A program made the translations under genes and the position numbers. Under the pieces are notes generated by a model, which saw nothing but the letters and a program-made list of their open reading frames with translations, made no database searches and was not told the DNA's origin. Below are positions 21,985-32,124 of a stretch of 64,000 bases of DNA, one piece after another (within the stretch, counting starts at the first letter, position 1; every line of letters begins with the position of its first letter). Location of the stretch: positions 70,924,494 through 70,988,493 of the forward strand of contig NC_134535.1 of assembly GCF_050624435.1 (NCBI RefSeq). Reading direction: 5' to 3'. This DNA comes from Tenrec ecaudatus. Taxonomy: Eukaryota; Chordata; Mammalia; Afrosoricida; Tenrecidae.

Positions 21985-22742
21985 TAGTTGCTGGTGCTAT
22001 TATTAGTTGCCATCCTGTTACTTCTAACCCATTGAGGCCATCTGCACAAGAGAATGAAACACTGCTAAGCCCTGCATCAGTCTCACAAGTGTTGCTATAC
22101 GTGAGCCCATTGATATCGCCTCTGTGTCAATCCATCTCCTTGAGGACTGGCCACTTTGTGCTGTCCCTCTGTGTTACCAAATGGGATGTCTTCCTCAAGG
22201 AACTTGTCTCTCCTGAAAATATAATCAACGTTTATTAAGATGATATCTCCTCATTTTTGCCTCTAAGAAGTATTCTGCCAATACTATTTTTCCAAGATAG
22301 ATATATTTGTCTTTGGCAGTCCATGGTACTTTCAATATTCTTCTCCAGCACCACAATGCAAACACATTGATTCCTCTTTGCTGTTTTTTTAATCAATGTC
22401 CAGTTCTCAAATTCATTTTGAGGCAATTGAGTATGCCATGGCGTCCATTAGACACACTTTAGTCCTAGAAGTACCATCCTGCCTTTCAACACTCTGAGGA
22501 GTCCGTGTGCAGGGGATTTGCCTAGTGCAACTCCGCTTTGGATCGCCACCACAACTTCCACAGCGCTGATTATGGATCCAAGAAAGATGCAATCTTTCAC
22601 AGCTTCCACCTTGTCTCCGTTTATCATGATGTTAACTGTTGGCCCAGTTGGGAGATATTGATCTCCTTTACAATGAGTCATAATCCATACTGATGGCTGA
22701 AATCCTTTATCTTCATCAGCAAGTGCTTTAACTCCTCATCAA
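21985..22742 (-). mobile_element. RTE/BovB-type LINE, 3' third, antisense
   Basis: Long minus-strand match: 'gtgtcaatccatctccttga' (22124-22143), 'ggcagtccatggtactttca' (22315-22334), 'atggatccaagaaagatgc' (22571-22589), 'catgatgttaactgttggcc' (22625-22644), then 'cttcatcagcaagtgcttta' (22712-22731). Continues at 23086 after an inserted LTR-like element. Frameshifted throughout. Confidence 0.88.
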
Positions 22743-23085
22743 AAACCAATCTATAAAGTCCTCTTCTGACTCATGAAACACATGCAATGATGCTGAATGC
22801 AGGAGGATCACAGGCTAGTGGGTGGGAAGTCTTGTGGATCCATGGCACTGTAAGCATCTCAGTGCTGACAGGGCTCTCCAGCTCCCGGGGCTCGGGCTGT
22901 ATCAGGGTGGTTTCATGTGGCTTCTCATCAGACATGTCTTGCAGGGAGTGAATGTATGCCCCACATCCAGCGAGCTATTCCTCTGCTTAGCGTCTCCAAA
23001 TGAGGTCATCAAACTCCAACCTGATTGGCAGGATAAACTCCACCCTTTCACTCATAAATTTCAAATGGAAAATAGATTATAGAAG
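22743..23085 (-). mobile_element. LTR-like element nested in RTE, partial
   Basis: Reverse of the 20002/23864 family: 'ccaatctataaagtcctctt' (22747-22766), 'tgaatgcaggaggatcacag' (22795-22814), ending in 'ataaactccaccctttcact' (23033-23052). The element's 3' terminal 130 bp is missing. It interrupts the RTE between 22742 and 23086, so it is younger than that RTE copy. Confidence 0.65.
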
Positions 23086-23630
23086 ATAATCCATCTTCTT
23101 TGATTATTGGCTCAGTCTAGATTGAATACATATTCAATGCATTGAAAGAGAGATTGATTATATATGTATTCAATCTGTAGACTGAGCAAATAATCAATGA
23201 GTGATTGAATATATTGAGAGGGTACAACCCTGTCGTACAAATTTTCCAATTTACTATGTAGTATTACATTGTTCCATTTGCACAACTGCCTTTTTATCAA
23301 TGTACAAATTCAGCATGAGCACAATGAAGTGTTTTGGAATTCCCATTCTTTTAAATATTATCATTGGTGTAGTTAATAAAGTACAAGTAAAAATCTGTGT
23401 GGTATTCTCCACTTTCAGTCAAAATCCACGTGACATCACCAAAGATAGCATTTGTTCACGTCTTCTTCTGAATCTCACCTGAACCATGTGCTGTAACTGC
23501 TATGAAATGATCTTCAGGACAATTTACTTGCATGTGATATCACTGATACTGGTCGATTTGAGCATTTCATTGGGTCGCTTTTCTTTGCAATGTGTGCAAA
23601 TATAGACATTTTGAAGATTTCTAAAAGGTT
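23086..23630 (-). mobile_element. RTE/BovB-type LINE, RT region, antisense, with local inversion
   Basis: Continues the RTE of 21985-22742: 'gagagggtacaaccctgtc' (23216-23234), 'gaattcccattcttttaaa' (23337-23355), 'ctgaatctcacctgaa' and 'gatcttcaggacaattta'. Its first part carries a 30-bp inverted repeat (23102-23131 and 23164-23195), both arms being the 'gattatttgctcag' RTE segment, so a small inverted duplication happened here. Confidence 0.82.
23102..23195. repeat. 30-bp inverted repeat inside the RTE copy
   Basis: Arms at 23102-23131 and 23164-23195 are reverse complements with one substitution and a 2-base insertion, separated by about 32 bp. Able to form a hairpin in single-stranded DNA. 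Confidence 0.88.
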
Positions 23631-23699
23631 TTAAAAGTTATTTGTTTATGTTACTTTCCTTGGATTAAAATAAAAACTAGCGTGATTATGGTTATCTCT

Positions 23700-23828
23700 G
23701 TGTCTTTGATTTCCTTCTTTCCATTCTCTTCCCTTCCATCCACGTTCTCTTCTTTTCCGTCCCTTTCCTTTGCTCCTTTCTTGCTTCTTCCTTTCTTTCC
23801 TCCTGTGTCTCCCTCACTCTTTCCCAGT
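23700..23828. repeat. Pyrimidine-rich low-complexity tract
   Basis: About 130 bp dominated by TTCC/CTTT words on the plus strand. It explains the proline/serine/phenylalanine-rich frame at 23682-23879 and its charged minus-strand shadow. Possible triplex-forming DNA, otherwise uninformative. 23631-23699 is plain AT-rich sequence. Confidence 0.85.
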
Positions 23829-23863
23829 TCTATAACATTTGCTACACCTGGAGAGTTCTCTAC

Positions 23864-24368
23864 TGTGGTAGTTACATAATCTGGTGCCAATTGGAGAGGA
23901 TTGCAAGTTAAGGGGTGGAGTCTGACCTGTCAGGCAAGTTATAACCAATGAAGCCTTCTGAGAATTCTGGGAACTCCCATGTTTTTCCTCCTTGGGGACA
24001 GGAAGTATTTCTCTCTCTCTGCTGACACCCTGCAAGATGTCCCTGAGGAGAAGGCACATGGACCTAACCTGATGCAGCCCTGGAAGCTGGTGAAGCGACG
24101 TGGAGAACCCTGCCAGCACTGAGATGCTTACAACATCACTATATCCAAAGACTTTATACCCACTGGTCTGTGATCATCCTGAATTTGGCATCATTGCACC
24201 TGTTTTGTGAGTCTGAAGAGGACTTTATAGATTGGTATTAAACATATGGGCTTGGACTAGACTGGGTTGGGGTACTTTCTTAATGTATAATTACCCTTTA
24301 CATAAAACTCTTTCCTGTACACATATGTGTCTTTATGAATTTGTTTCTCTAGTCTACCTGGATTAACA
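23864..24368 (+). mobile_element. Probable solo LTR, TG...CA family, full length
   Basis: 505 bp from 'tgtggtagttacataatc' to 'gtctacctggattaaca'. Best preserved copy in the window. Internal landmarks: 'ggggtggagtctgacctg' (23911-23928), 'ctggtctgtgatcatcct' (24163-24180), 'gagtctgaagaggac' (24210-24224) and an AAA-rich 3' quarter. No flanking internal retroviral sequence, so a solo element if it is an LTR. No clear TSD. Confidence 0.65.
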
Positions 24369-24479
24369 CATCCAATTTTGACAAATATGAAACAATGGAT
24401 ATATACCAAAAATTTAAAAATACAACTTAAAATAATGGGTAGGCTTTGGACCTGTAAACATGAAGTCCACAGTCCACAG

Positions 24480-24605
24480 TCCAAACTCACAAGCCACTCC
24501 ACTGTAGAAAGATAAAACTTTCTACTCCTGAGTTGCAGTCTTGGAAATCCACAGGGCAGTTCTACCCTGTCCATAGGGCCATGATGAGCCAGAAATGACA
24601 TGAAG
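24480..24605 (+). mobile_element. AfroSINE, 3' half
   Basis: Has 'gaaagataaaactttctact' (24508-24527), 'gttgcagtcttggaaatcca' (24533-24552), 'agggcagttctaccctgtcc' (24553-24572) and 'atgagccagaaatgac'. 5' head missing or rearranged around the repeated 'cacagtc' triplet at about 24470. Confidence 0.8.
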
Positions 24606-25144
24606 GCCCTAAGGGATTTTATTGGTTGGTTTGTTTTCTGAATTTCATTAATTTTCTGGGCTCAGTTGTGTATCTCAAGGGGATACACACATATGCCAGC
24701 TGGGTGGATTTTCATGATGTCCATTCATATGCTGAGAGTTTGGACATTTGATGCTTTCAGCTGAACAGAGACTTCGGGAGCATTTGCAAATGACCTTCCC
24801 ATATATTTCAGACTTTTCTGACTCAGGTTGGGTAGATTTCAACCAGAATAACTCAAGATTTTGTGTTCCAAAAGAGCCAAGTGATAACTATAAAACTTTT
24901 TAAAAGAACTTCTTTTCCACTACATCCAGTTAATCAATAGTTAGTTACCAGTCTAGTCAGATTAAAGGAGACTATATTCCCAGAAATATAAACTATGAGG
25001 AGATCATTACAAGAGCAAGGCATCTTTTAGATAAGCTCCACCTTTCTTTTACATTCACGGGAGAATGACAACCGTATCACTACTTAAATGTTGACAATAT
25101 AAAATAATATTTCACACTCTCTCTTGCTGCTGACAATGAGTCAG
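24606..25144. other. No recognised element
   Basis: About 540 bp without repeat or coding signal that I recognise. Confidence 0.45.
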
Positions 25145-25685
25145 CTGCTAGTTTTTCTTTTCATGTTGTGGTGCTTTGCTCTCTTGTTGTGACGTTTAAT
25201 GCTGTGCTATCATTATTTCAAATACCAGCAGCATCCCCCATGGTGGACAGGTGTCAGCAAAGATTACAGACCAAGACAGACTAGGTAGGACAACATGGCA
25301 ATTCAATTGTGAGCAACAATTTGCCAATGACAATTCTATGAATACCAGTAGGACAGGGTCTGATAATGTCCCAGATGGTCCCTTCAAATTGGAAGGTCGC
25401 CATTCAAAATATAAGTGGCGAAGAAGTGCTCCTTAAAAGAGAGTAGACCTTTGTCATGTGGATGTGGCAAAGCTTCTGGTACCAATATTTGTTGACGTGG
25501 CAGGGCTAAAAATGAGAAGAAACAGTTGCATACATACATTAGTATTCTAAAAATGAAATAGGTAAAATATAAATTTAGGAAAATTGACACTCATCAAAAG
25601 GAATTAAAGGTGAAGGCATGAAAATCAATAACATAGCCATTAGTGAACTGAAACGGACTGGTACTGACCCTTTGGAATCAGAGAG
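25145..25685 (+). mobile_element. RTE/BovB-type LINE, 5' end to start of endonuclease
   Basis: Sense 5' region: 'tttcaaataccagcagcatc' (25217-25236), 'catggtggacaggtgtcagc' (25239-25258), 'agaccaagacagacta', 'aaaatgagaagaaacagttg' (25509-25528) and endonuclease codons around 'aggaaaattgaca' and 'attagtgaactgaaacggac' (25641-25660). It stops at 25681-25686 where L1 sequence starts; the endonuclease resumes at 26441. Confidence 0.82.
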
Positions 25686-26275
25686 GCCTGTGTTCCAAGG
25701 AAGGGATGAGCCAGCCAGGGTGCAGTATCGCCCCGACAAGCACATGACATTCTGCTAGTTCTCTGATGCTTCCTCGCCGCCCCACCACTATCATGACTCC
25801 AGTTCTGTCTTACAAATCTGGCTATATCAGAGCATGAATACTGGTACAGATAAGAGCCCCTGGTACACAGAACTCAGGACAGATGAACCCCTCAGGACCA
25901 AAAACAAGAGTATAAATACCATGAGGGTAGGAAGAAGGTTGGGGGAGAAGGAAGAAAAAGTGGGAACCAATTGCAATGACTGACGTACACCCCCCCACCA
26001 CCCCTGCTAAAGGGACAAACAACAGAAACATGGGTGGAGATAGACAGTGGACAGTATAAAATATGAAAATAAAAATAATTTCTAAATTATCATGAGTTCA
26101 CAAAGGTGGTAGGAAGAGGGAGGAAACAGGAAAAAGAGGAGCAGATACAAAGCAATCAAATACAAGAAGTTTTGGAAATGAAGATAGCAACACTGTGCTT
26201 GATACAATTGATTTATGGATTGTTATAAGAGCTGTAAGAGCCCCCCAATTAAAATGTTTTATTTTTTTTTAAAGA
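25686..26275 (+). mobile_element. L1 3' UTR insertion inside the RTE
   Basis: Sense L1 3' UTR: 'gatgagccagccagggtg', 'actatcatgactccag' (25788-25803), the 'ctcaggaccaaaaaca' segment (25892-25907), G/A-rich stretches, and the terminal unit 'cttgatacaattgattta' (26198-26215) ending in a 'taaaatg' A/T tail. Same family as the reversed copy at 58228-58745. Confidence 0.75.
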
Positions 26276-26440
26276 GCCCAAACCCATCTATAGATAATGA
26301 AACATCATCTCACAGAAGGGTTGCAAGAAGGGTATGAGCAATCAGGGTGAAGTATTGCACCAGTGAAACACACAATGTTCCTCTAGTTCCTTGAGGATTC
26401 CTTATCCCCCACTATCATGACTTTTTAATTGCAAATACCC
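26276..26440 (+). mobile_element. Second, older L1 3' UTR piece
   Basis: Homologous to the start of the preceding element: 'agggtgaagtattgcaccag' (26344-26363) against 'agggtgcagtatcgccccga' (25718-25737), and 'actatcatgac' in both. The two lie in the same orientation, so either one insertion was tandemly duplicated or a second L1 landed in the first. Confidence 0.6.
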
Positions 26441-26770
26441 TTTTTTGAAAACACAAAGGGTTGACATACATGTGGACATCTCCAGATGGAATACAGAGAA
26501 ATCAAATTGATGACATCTGTAGGAAGAGATGATGAAGATTCTCAACATCAGCAGCTAAAACAAGGCCAGTGACTGACTGTGGAACCAACATTCAATTGCT
26601 CATATATAAGTTCAAGTTGTTGAAAATTAAAACAAGTCCATGAGAGTCAAAATACAATCTGGAGTATATCTTACCTGAGTTTAAATAGCATCACAAGAAC
26701 AGATTTGACTCATTAAACACTAATGATAGAAGACCTGACAAGCTTGTCATTCAATTATGTCAAACATCAC
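26441..26770 (+). mobile_element. RTE/BovB-type LINE, endonuclease/linker continuation
   Basis: Sense: 'gttgacatacatgtggacat' (26460-26479), 'ctccagatggaatacag', 'gactgtggaaccaac', 'tgctcatatataagttcaag' (26597-26616) and 'tagatttgactcatta'. Collinear with 25145-25685, so one RTE copy was split by the L1 insertion. Some endonuclease sequence between the halves is missing. Confidence 0.82.
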
Positions 26771-27335
26771 TCTTCAATTCTCCCATAATCACACATGTTT
26801 TCCAAACATACTATTCCTTGCTGGACTTCTTGACATCATCCCTCTATTGCCTCCTCCACCATGCTATATTCCCCCAAACTTCTGTTATTTTTTATTTCCC
26901 AGTAGGCTCAACATTTACCAACAATAAGGCAACAAATAACACTGCTTCAAGAGGGTGAGATCCAATGGCGACACATTTCTGAGATACACCCTAATATAAA
27001 TGGATAAAAGCAGAATATAATAGAATGACAATTGCAGGATTGCCGAGATAATGCATAACTTAATAAAGCAGGCAGAACGTTGATGTACCAGACCTTGTTT
27101 GTCAACCAATAGTACACTGCCATTGGTACAGCTGTCTACTACCTCAGACATGCTGGTTTCCGGCTTATGTACTCAGGTTACAGGTGCGTCTGGGTAGATC
27201 CCAGTGGAGTTCCCAGTTGGGGTCTCAAGGATGCGGCATCCAGAGCCTGATGTGTAACCCAAAGTTCCAGGACTCAGTGTTCCAGTATTCTACTGCATCC
27301 AGCCTGGGTTCCCAGGATATCCCAGAGGCCCTAGG
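26771..27335. other. Unassigned; GC-richer 3' part
   Basis: No named element. 27185-27335 is GC-richer and may be part of an LTR; I cannot place it. The frame at 27184-27384 is not recognisable. Confidence 0.35.
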
Positions 27336-27375
27336 GCAGCAGTTCTCAACCACTGTGGTTCATTGTGTGGTTCAT
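27336..27375. mobile_element. Possible hAT (SPIN-like) terminal scrap
   Basis: 'gcagcagttctcaacca' (27334-27350) resembles the SPIN terminal repeat 'cagcggttctcaacc', followed by 'ctgtggttc'. Too short to be sure; it may be another hAT family with the same tip. Confidence 0.3.
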
Positions 27376-27384
27376 TGTCACTAG

Positions 27385-28440
27385 TCCAACTCTTTACCAG
27401 GCTTTCTGGTCTTTGTTGGGAGTTTTGTAATAACCTCATTTATTTATCTTTTTGTATGCAGTGTGTTTCTAGAAAATTGTCCATTTTCTAGTTTTTTGGA
27501 GTACAATTCCTCATAGCATTATCTTATCTTTTATTATTTCTGTTATATCGGGATGTCTTATATTTTTATATTTGTGATATTTGTATCAGTCTTTTCTTTC
27601 ATTAAGTTCCCCTCTGATTTTCTGTTTGGTGAATTCTGTTAAAGAACTAAAATAATGTCTTGTTAATTTTTCTATTGCTTTTCTTTATGATTCATTTAAT
27701 TGTGCTCTAATATTTATTAATTTATTTTTTTCCTTTGGCTGGAGGTTAATTTTTCTGCTCATGTTCTAATTGTTGAAGATATGGAGTAAGCAGTTGATGT
27801 AGGCAATTACTCCTTTTTGACATATATATTTATTGATATAATTGAGTACAACTTTTGCCATATCCCAAGATTTTGGCATCTTTTAGTTTCATTCTCATTT
27901 GCTTCAAAGAATTTAAAATTTTCATTCCTTTTCTCTTAAACTGCACAGTAGTTTTAAAATAAATTTCCCGGTGTTTTATATGTTCCTTGATCTTCCAATG
28001 GTTTATTTCTAATTCTATACTGTTACTACTTTAGAACATGGTTTGTTATATCTTGAGAGTTAATTATTTGTTAAGGCTTGCTTTGCATAAATTGAGATTT
28101 TGATTTGCATAAGGCCTATTCCAGAGAATGTTCCTTGTGACCTGAAAAATTATATAAACTGGACAGAGTGTTCTGCATATGTCTCAGAAGTCAAGTTGAT
28201 TGTGTCATTTAGTTCTTCTCTGTATATAATGAGTTTCTTTCTAGTTTTTTTTTTTTGCCATTCTTCAAGAGTGAAGTATCATACTATTACTGTACTATTA
28301 TTGTTTAATTTAATTTTAATTAATAAGTTTAATTAATGTATTTAAAGTTTCTTTAATTAGGTGCATAGTGATTTAGTAGAGTTATGTCTTCTTATTAAAT
28401 TGTCCTTTTAATAATTATGCATGCTTTTCTTTGTCTCTCA
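27385..28440 (-). mobile_element. L1 ORF2 endonuclease and linker, antisense
   Basis: Minus-strand L1 ORF2. Recognisable landmarks: 'tttgccatatcccaagattt' (27854-27873), 'cagagaatgttccttgtgac' (28122-28141; the endonuclease F-S-x-x-H-G-T-F-S region), and near the right end 'tctttgtctctc' for the K-R-D-K-E-G-H-Y segment. It reads 5' to 3' from 28440 down to 27385 and is joined at its 5' end to sense ORF2 sequence. Heavily mutated. Confidence 0.78.
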
Positions 28441-28444
28441 TGAA

Positions 28445-28995
28445 GAATTTTACCCTGAACACTATTAGACAACAAAAAGAAAATAAAGGCACCCAAATTA
28501 TTTGTAGATTAAATGAATCTTTACATAGAAAATCACAATGACTGCACAAGAATATTGTTGAAAATAATTTAAAGATTTGGCAATGTGACATGTTTCAAAA
28601 TCAATATACAAAAACAACTGGATCCCTCTATATGAATAAATTAAGCGCTGAAGAAAATCAATGTAATAATACTCTTTTTAATAGCTACCTAAAAGATTAC
28701 ATAGTTAGAAATAAACCAAATCTGAGAAACAAAAGATTTTACAAACAAAAGTACGAAACACTTCTTCAAGAACCCAATGGAGACTAACATAAGTGGGAGA
28801 ATATACCATGTTCATCGACACAAAGAATTAACATTGCAAAAATGTAAACACTACTCAAAGCAGTCCATACATACAATGAAATTTCAAGAAAAGTCCCTGC
28901 AACAGTCTTTAAAGAGATGGCACAACTAATCACAAAATTTCTATGGAAAGGAAAGAGACCCACGGTGAGCAAAATATTACTATAGGAGAAATTAG
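28445..28995 (+). mobile_element. L1 ORF2, RT 3' part, sense, joined to inverted 5' part
   Basis: Sense ORF2 begins at R-Q-Q-K-E-N-K-G-T-Q (about 28467), continues through L-Y-M-N-K-L-S-A-E and K-Y-E-T-L-L-Q-E, and reaches the conserved R-I-N-I-A-K-M (28824-28844) and F-L-W-K-G-K-R-P (28938-28961). Stops and an internal gap break it. The ORF at 28590-28787 is a piece of this relic. Arrangement with the antisense segment fits a twin-primed (5'-inverted) L1. Confidence 0.85.
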
Positions 28996-29439
28996 TAGTA
29001 GTCCTCTCACTGGAAGACTGACGACAGCACATTGAAGAGATGGGGGAAGTTAACAGAAGAGCTAAGAATGAGAAAGATCACTGTGGAATTTGTGCCTCAG
29101 GTTTTGACTTTCCAGGAAAAAGAGTGTCAACTGGAACATGCCGTGCATTGAAAAGAATACCTCTGAAGTGACTAGGCTATTTCCCCAAGCCCATTTCTGA
29201 TGACAGGATATGGTGTGATTTTTATGTCCCCGGAAGGCAGCATCAATTAAACTGGCAGAAGACACCATTGTCACCTCACCCAAAATAAGTTTGTCAAGTG
29301 GAATGAAAGATCCGAGACTGCTCTTTTTCTGTTGTGGTTATGAGGGGAATTGTGCACTTGGAGGCCATTCCACCAGTGGACTGTTAATCAAACTTACTAT
29401 TTAGGGAGTCTGAAATTATTGTGTAACAGTAACAACAAA
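28996..29439. other. Unassigned interval after the L1
   Basis: No recognised element. The minus-strand frame at 29062-29283 is moderately coding-like by eye but matches no family I know. Confidence 0.35.
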
Positions 29440-29512
29440 TGGTTTGAAATGCTGACCTTCTCGTGAGCAGCTGAGTGTTTAACCACTGTGCCACAGATTT
29501 ACTGTGGGCCAT
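29440..29512 (-). mobile_element. AfroSINE head fragment, minus strand
   Basis: 'gtttgaaatgctgacctt' (29443-29460) and 'tgtttaaccactgtgcca' (29475-29492) are the reversed AfroSINE A/B-box region. The 3' body is gone. Confidence 0.72.
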
Positions 29513-30845
29513 CCAGGGACCCACATGTTCAAAACAACTACATAACCTCAAGATAATTGTAAAGCTTCACGAACATGGCAATTCCTATGGAAAGTCCTTG
29601 TATAGGCCTACAAAGGATCTAGGCATAATTTAGTACTTGAAACTCCTGTGGTCTGAGTCCTATGGTTGTTACTTGTTTTTCTTCTAAAGCAATTAAACAG
29701 TGTTTCTATAGCTTGCTGAAGGTCGCACCAGTGGTAAGTGGGAGAGACAGAATTTGAATGTCGGGATTCTAGGGCCAAAGTGAAGCTCTCCATGCACCAG
29801 AATCCTGTCCTTCCAGTGATTTCTTCATGAGGCATCTTCCCTGAGACCATCTGTAACTAAGCCTTGCTCAGGATTAACTGGTTTGAGGTGATTTTATTTT
29901 CATGTATCATTAAAACTGTTTCAATATTTAATATTTCAAGTTATGAAGAGTGTTTTGATGATTGTAACAGGAATTCCACAAAAGAATGTAAGAAAAGGAA
30001 TACAATAAGAAATAAGAGTCTTATTATGAGCTAAAAATGTTGTGAATCAATGTAATAGTTTTTATAATTGTGTTTTTATACTGGAAATTCTCTAATCGTG
30101 ACACTATCATTTCTTCCAGAAAGTCAAGAGGGCACTTTACTGTAAGAGGACGCCTCCTCCCAGCTTTTCAATTCACCATATGTTCCCTTAGAGAGAAACA
30201 CTGTATTTTTACCATAAACAAATACAATTAAATCTGAATACTTAGGAGTAGGCATTGGGGCATTAACATGCTTGTTTCATTTTCCTAGTTCCCAGTGCAT
30301 ACACAATTTAACGGGAAGATAAATTGATAAATCTTATTGTAGTATAACAAACTAAAATATAATTATCTTTTTCATCTGAGGAAATATCTGGTAGTAAAAT
30401 AATCAGAAATATACTTAGATTATGCTTTTGTTTAGGCAAAATTTTATTTCCCTCTCCATTTAAAATGTTTTCCATTTCCTTTTAAGTAAGAGCAAAATTG
30501 TTCTTCCATTTATCAGGTAACTTTTAATTTTTATTTTGATACTTACATTCCAGTTGAGCTCAGTTGAGCTATAAGCTTGTAATGAAACTCAGATCAAGTA
30601 GCGTCTAGGAATAGTCTTTAAATATACAAATAACGTGGGGATTGTAATCTGTCATAGTGGAAGAGTTGCAAAGCTCAGGAAAACAAGACAGTCTCTTAAG
30701 TTTCAGCTTTCACAGACCTTACTATATATATGTAAAGAATACAGAGAAAGGGATGGTTATTCATATTCCACAGGAGAAAATATAACAATCTGCTTTCATA
30801 AACATTCCAGCCTTTCATAAACACTCCAGAGATAGGTGAAATGTA
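29513..30845. other. No recognised element
   Basis: About 1.3 kb, AT-rich, without named repeats or coding signal. Frames at 29608-29850 and 30635-30820 look spurious. Confidence 0.4.
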
Positions 30846-31272
30846 CTAAATCATAAAACCTTTCAATAAACAAAATATTATAATGTGAAGTGATTGGTAC
30901 TTGACATAATCTCCAACCATGTCCATATACTTCTGAATGCAATGTTTCTCTCTAACCTTTCTCTGATGAACTTTGCATTTTTCAAGTTTATACCACATGA
31001 ACACAATAGTTTTAGCTTCCTCAAAAGACTCAGATTGTGTTCCTTTTAGATGTTCTTTGCGTTTGGGAAACAAAGGGAAGTTTAAAGAGAAAAATCAGAA
31101 CTTTAGAACTCAGGGGGATACGTTTTGTACTTAAATTCTCACAGGAAAGTCCTTGGCATGCTTGAAAAATGAGCAGTTAGTTGTATGGTTTGGCCCCATT
31201 TTTTTCCACTAATGCAATATTTAACTTCCTTAAATTTTCCTCGTAAGTTTTTGTAATCATCCCATGTCCTTC
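30846..31272 (-). mobile_element. Mariner/Tc1 transposase remnant, antisense
   Basis: The minus-strand translation from about 31075 down carries the C-terminal signature of mariner transposases: F-P-K-R-K-E-H-L-K-G, then an acidic/E-E segment and, at the end, a K-x-x-D-M-V-G-D-Y-V motif. Upstream, 31080-31270 encodes broken sequence in the region of the D34D catalytic domain, but no intact Asp triad. The only surviving frame is 75 codons (30846-31073). Dead copy. Confidence 0.72.
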
Positions 31273-31277
31273 TGGAA

Positions 31278-31491
31278 TGGGAGTAGGCAAATTGTGGCTC
31301 TCAAGTCATATATGTTTTTTTTCAGTACATAGATGTGGTGCTAAAGGAAAATTGACAACTTATAAAGAATATTATTCAGATGATGGTTCTTTCCTTTGTT
31401 TATAAAACTATATTTATGTCTCTTGAGTAATTCTTAAATCGTTGTGCTGGACAATATTGGCTCTTTCATCTGGAATGTTTAGTGATCCCTG
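31278..31491. mobile_element. Short hAT non-autonomous element
   Basis: Left end 'tgggagtaggcaaattgtgg' (31278-31297) resembles the mammalian hAT tip caggggtcggcaa...tgtggctct; the right end 'tttagtgatccctg' (31478-31491) is its imperfect inverse. Putative 8-bp TSD ttctggaa/ttctagat (6 of 8 match) at 31270-31277 and 31492-31499. About 214 bp, no coding. Confidence 0.55.
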
Positions 31492-31872
31492 TTCTAGATA
31501 TCTATCAACATTGCCTCTTCGCACTCCAAATCGAAGTTACGTTAACCTTGTGAAATGACCTGTCTGCTTTGACTTTTGCTGGGCAAGCAGAACCCTTCAG
31601 AAGGCATTGTTTTATTTGGATCTTGCTCGTTATATGGACTCGGTAAATTTAAGAATCGTATTCAGGTATTATTAGTTCCATAAAATTATCCTCATTCGCT
31701 TCCATTTTGCTGTCAAAAATGACACACCAGGTAGGATTCCTTCTAATTAGCTCATCAATGACAATTCTAGAGTGTTTTTGACAGTTTTTGAAGTGTAGCT
31801 ACAGTTCCTTCAATGGTCCAGGTTCCCTGTATGCTCTTTCTTGATTCATATTTAAAAGGAAAAACAAAACCA
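31492..31872. other. Unassigned, coding-like on the minus strand
   Basis: No match that I recognise. On the minus strand some stretches look like decayed protein coding sequence (Lys/Arg-rich words), possibly DNA-transposon derived given the two DNA elements next to it. Confidence 0.25.
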
Positions 31873-32040
31873 AAAGCCACTTGCTGCCATCAAGTCCATG
31901 CTGACTCGTATCAACCCTGGTGGGTTTGTGCCACTGTCCCACTTCAGGGCGTAGAAAGTCCAGTCTTCTCCCCACGAAGCTCCTGGTGGTTACAAACTGC
32001 CGATTGCAGCCCAATTCAGAACCACTCAGCCACCAGATGT
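31873..32040 (-). mobile_element. AfroSINE, minus strand
   Basis: Reversed AfroSINE: 'ctgccatcaagtccatgctg' (31884-31903) tail module, 'gtccagtcttctcc', 'ctcctggtggttacaaactg' (31980-31999), 'cagcccaattcagaacc'. 5' head at the right edge. The opposed short frames at 31799-32141 are incidental. Confidence 0.78.
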
Positions 32041-32124
32041 ATGTTTATGGTCTTTCAACTGTCCTTAAAATGCGCAGTGCATCTCAAAGTTATTGCTTTG
32101 TAGAGCAATACTCCCATAAACTTA

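Noticed and set aside
29062-29283. Minus-strand frame that looks somewhat protein-like
   Set aside because: Short, no known motif, no supporting context; left as unassigned.
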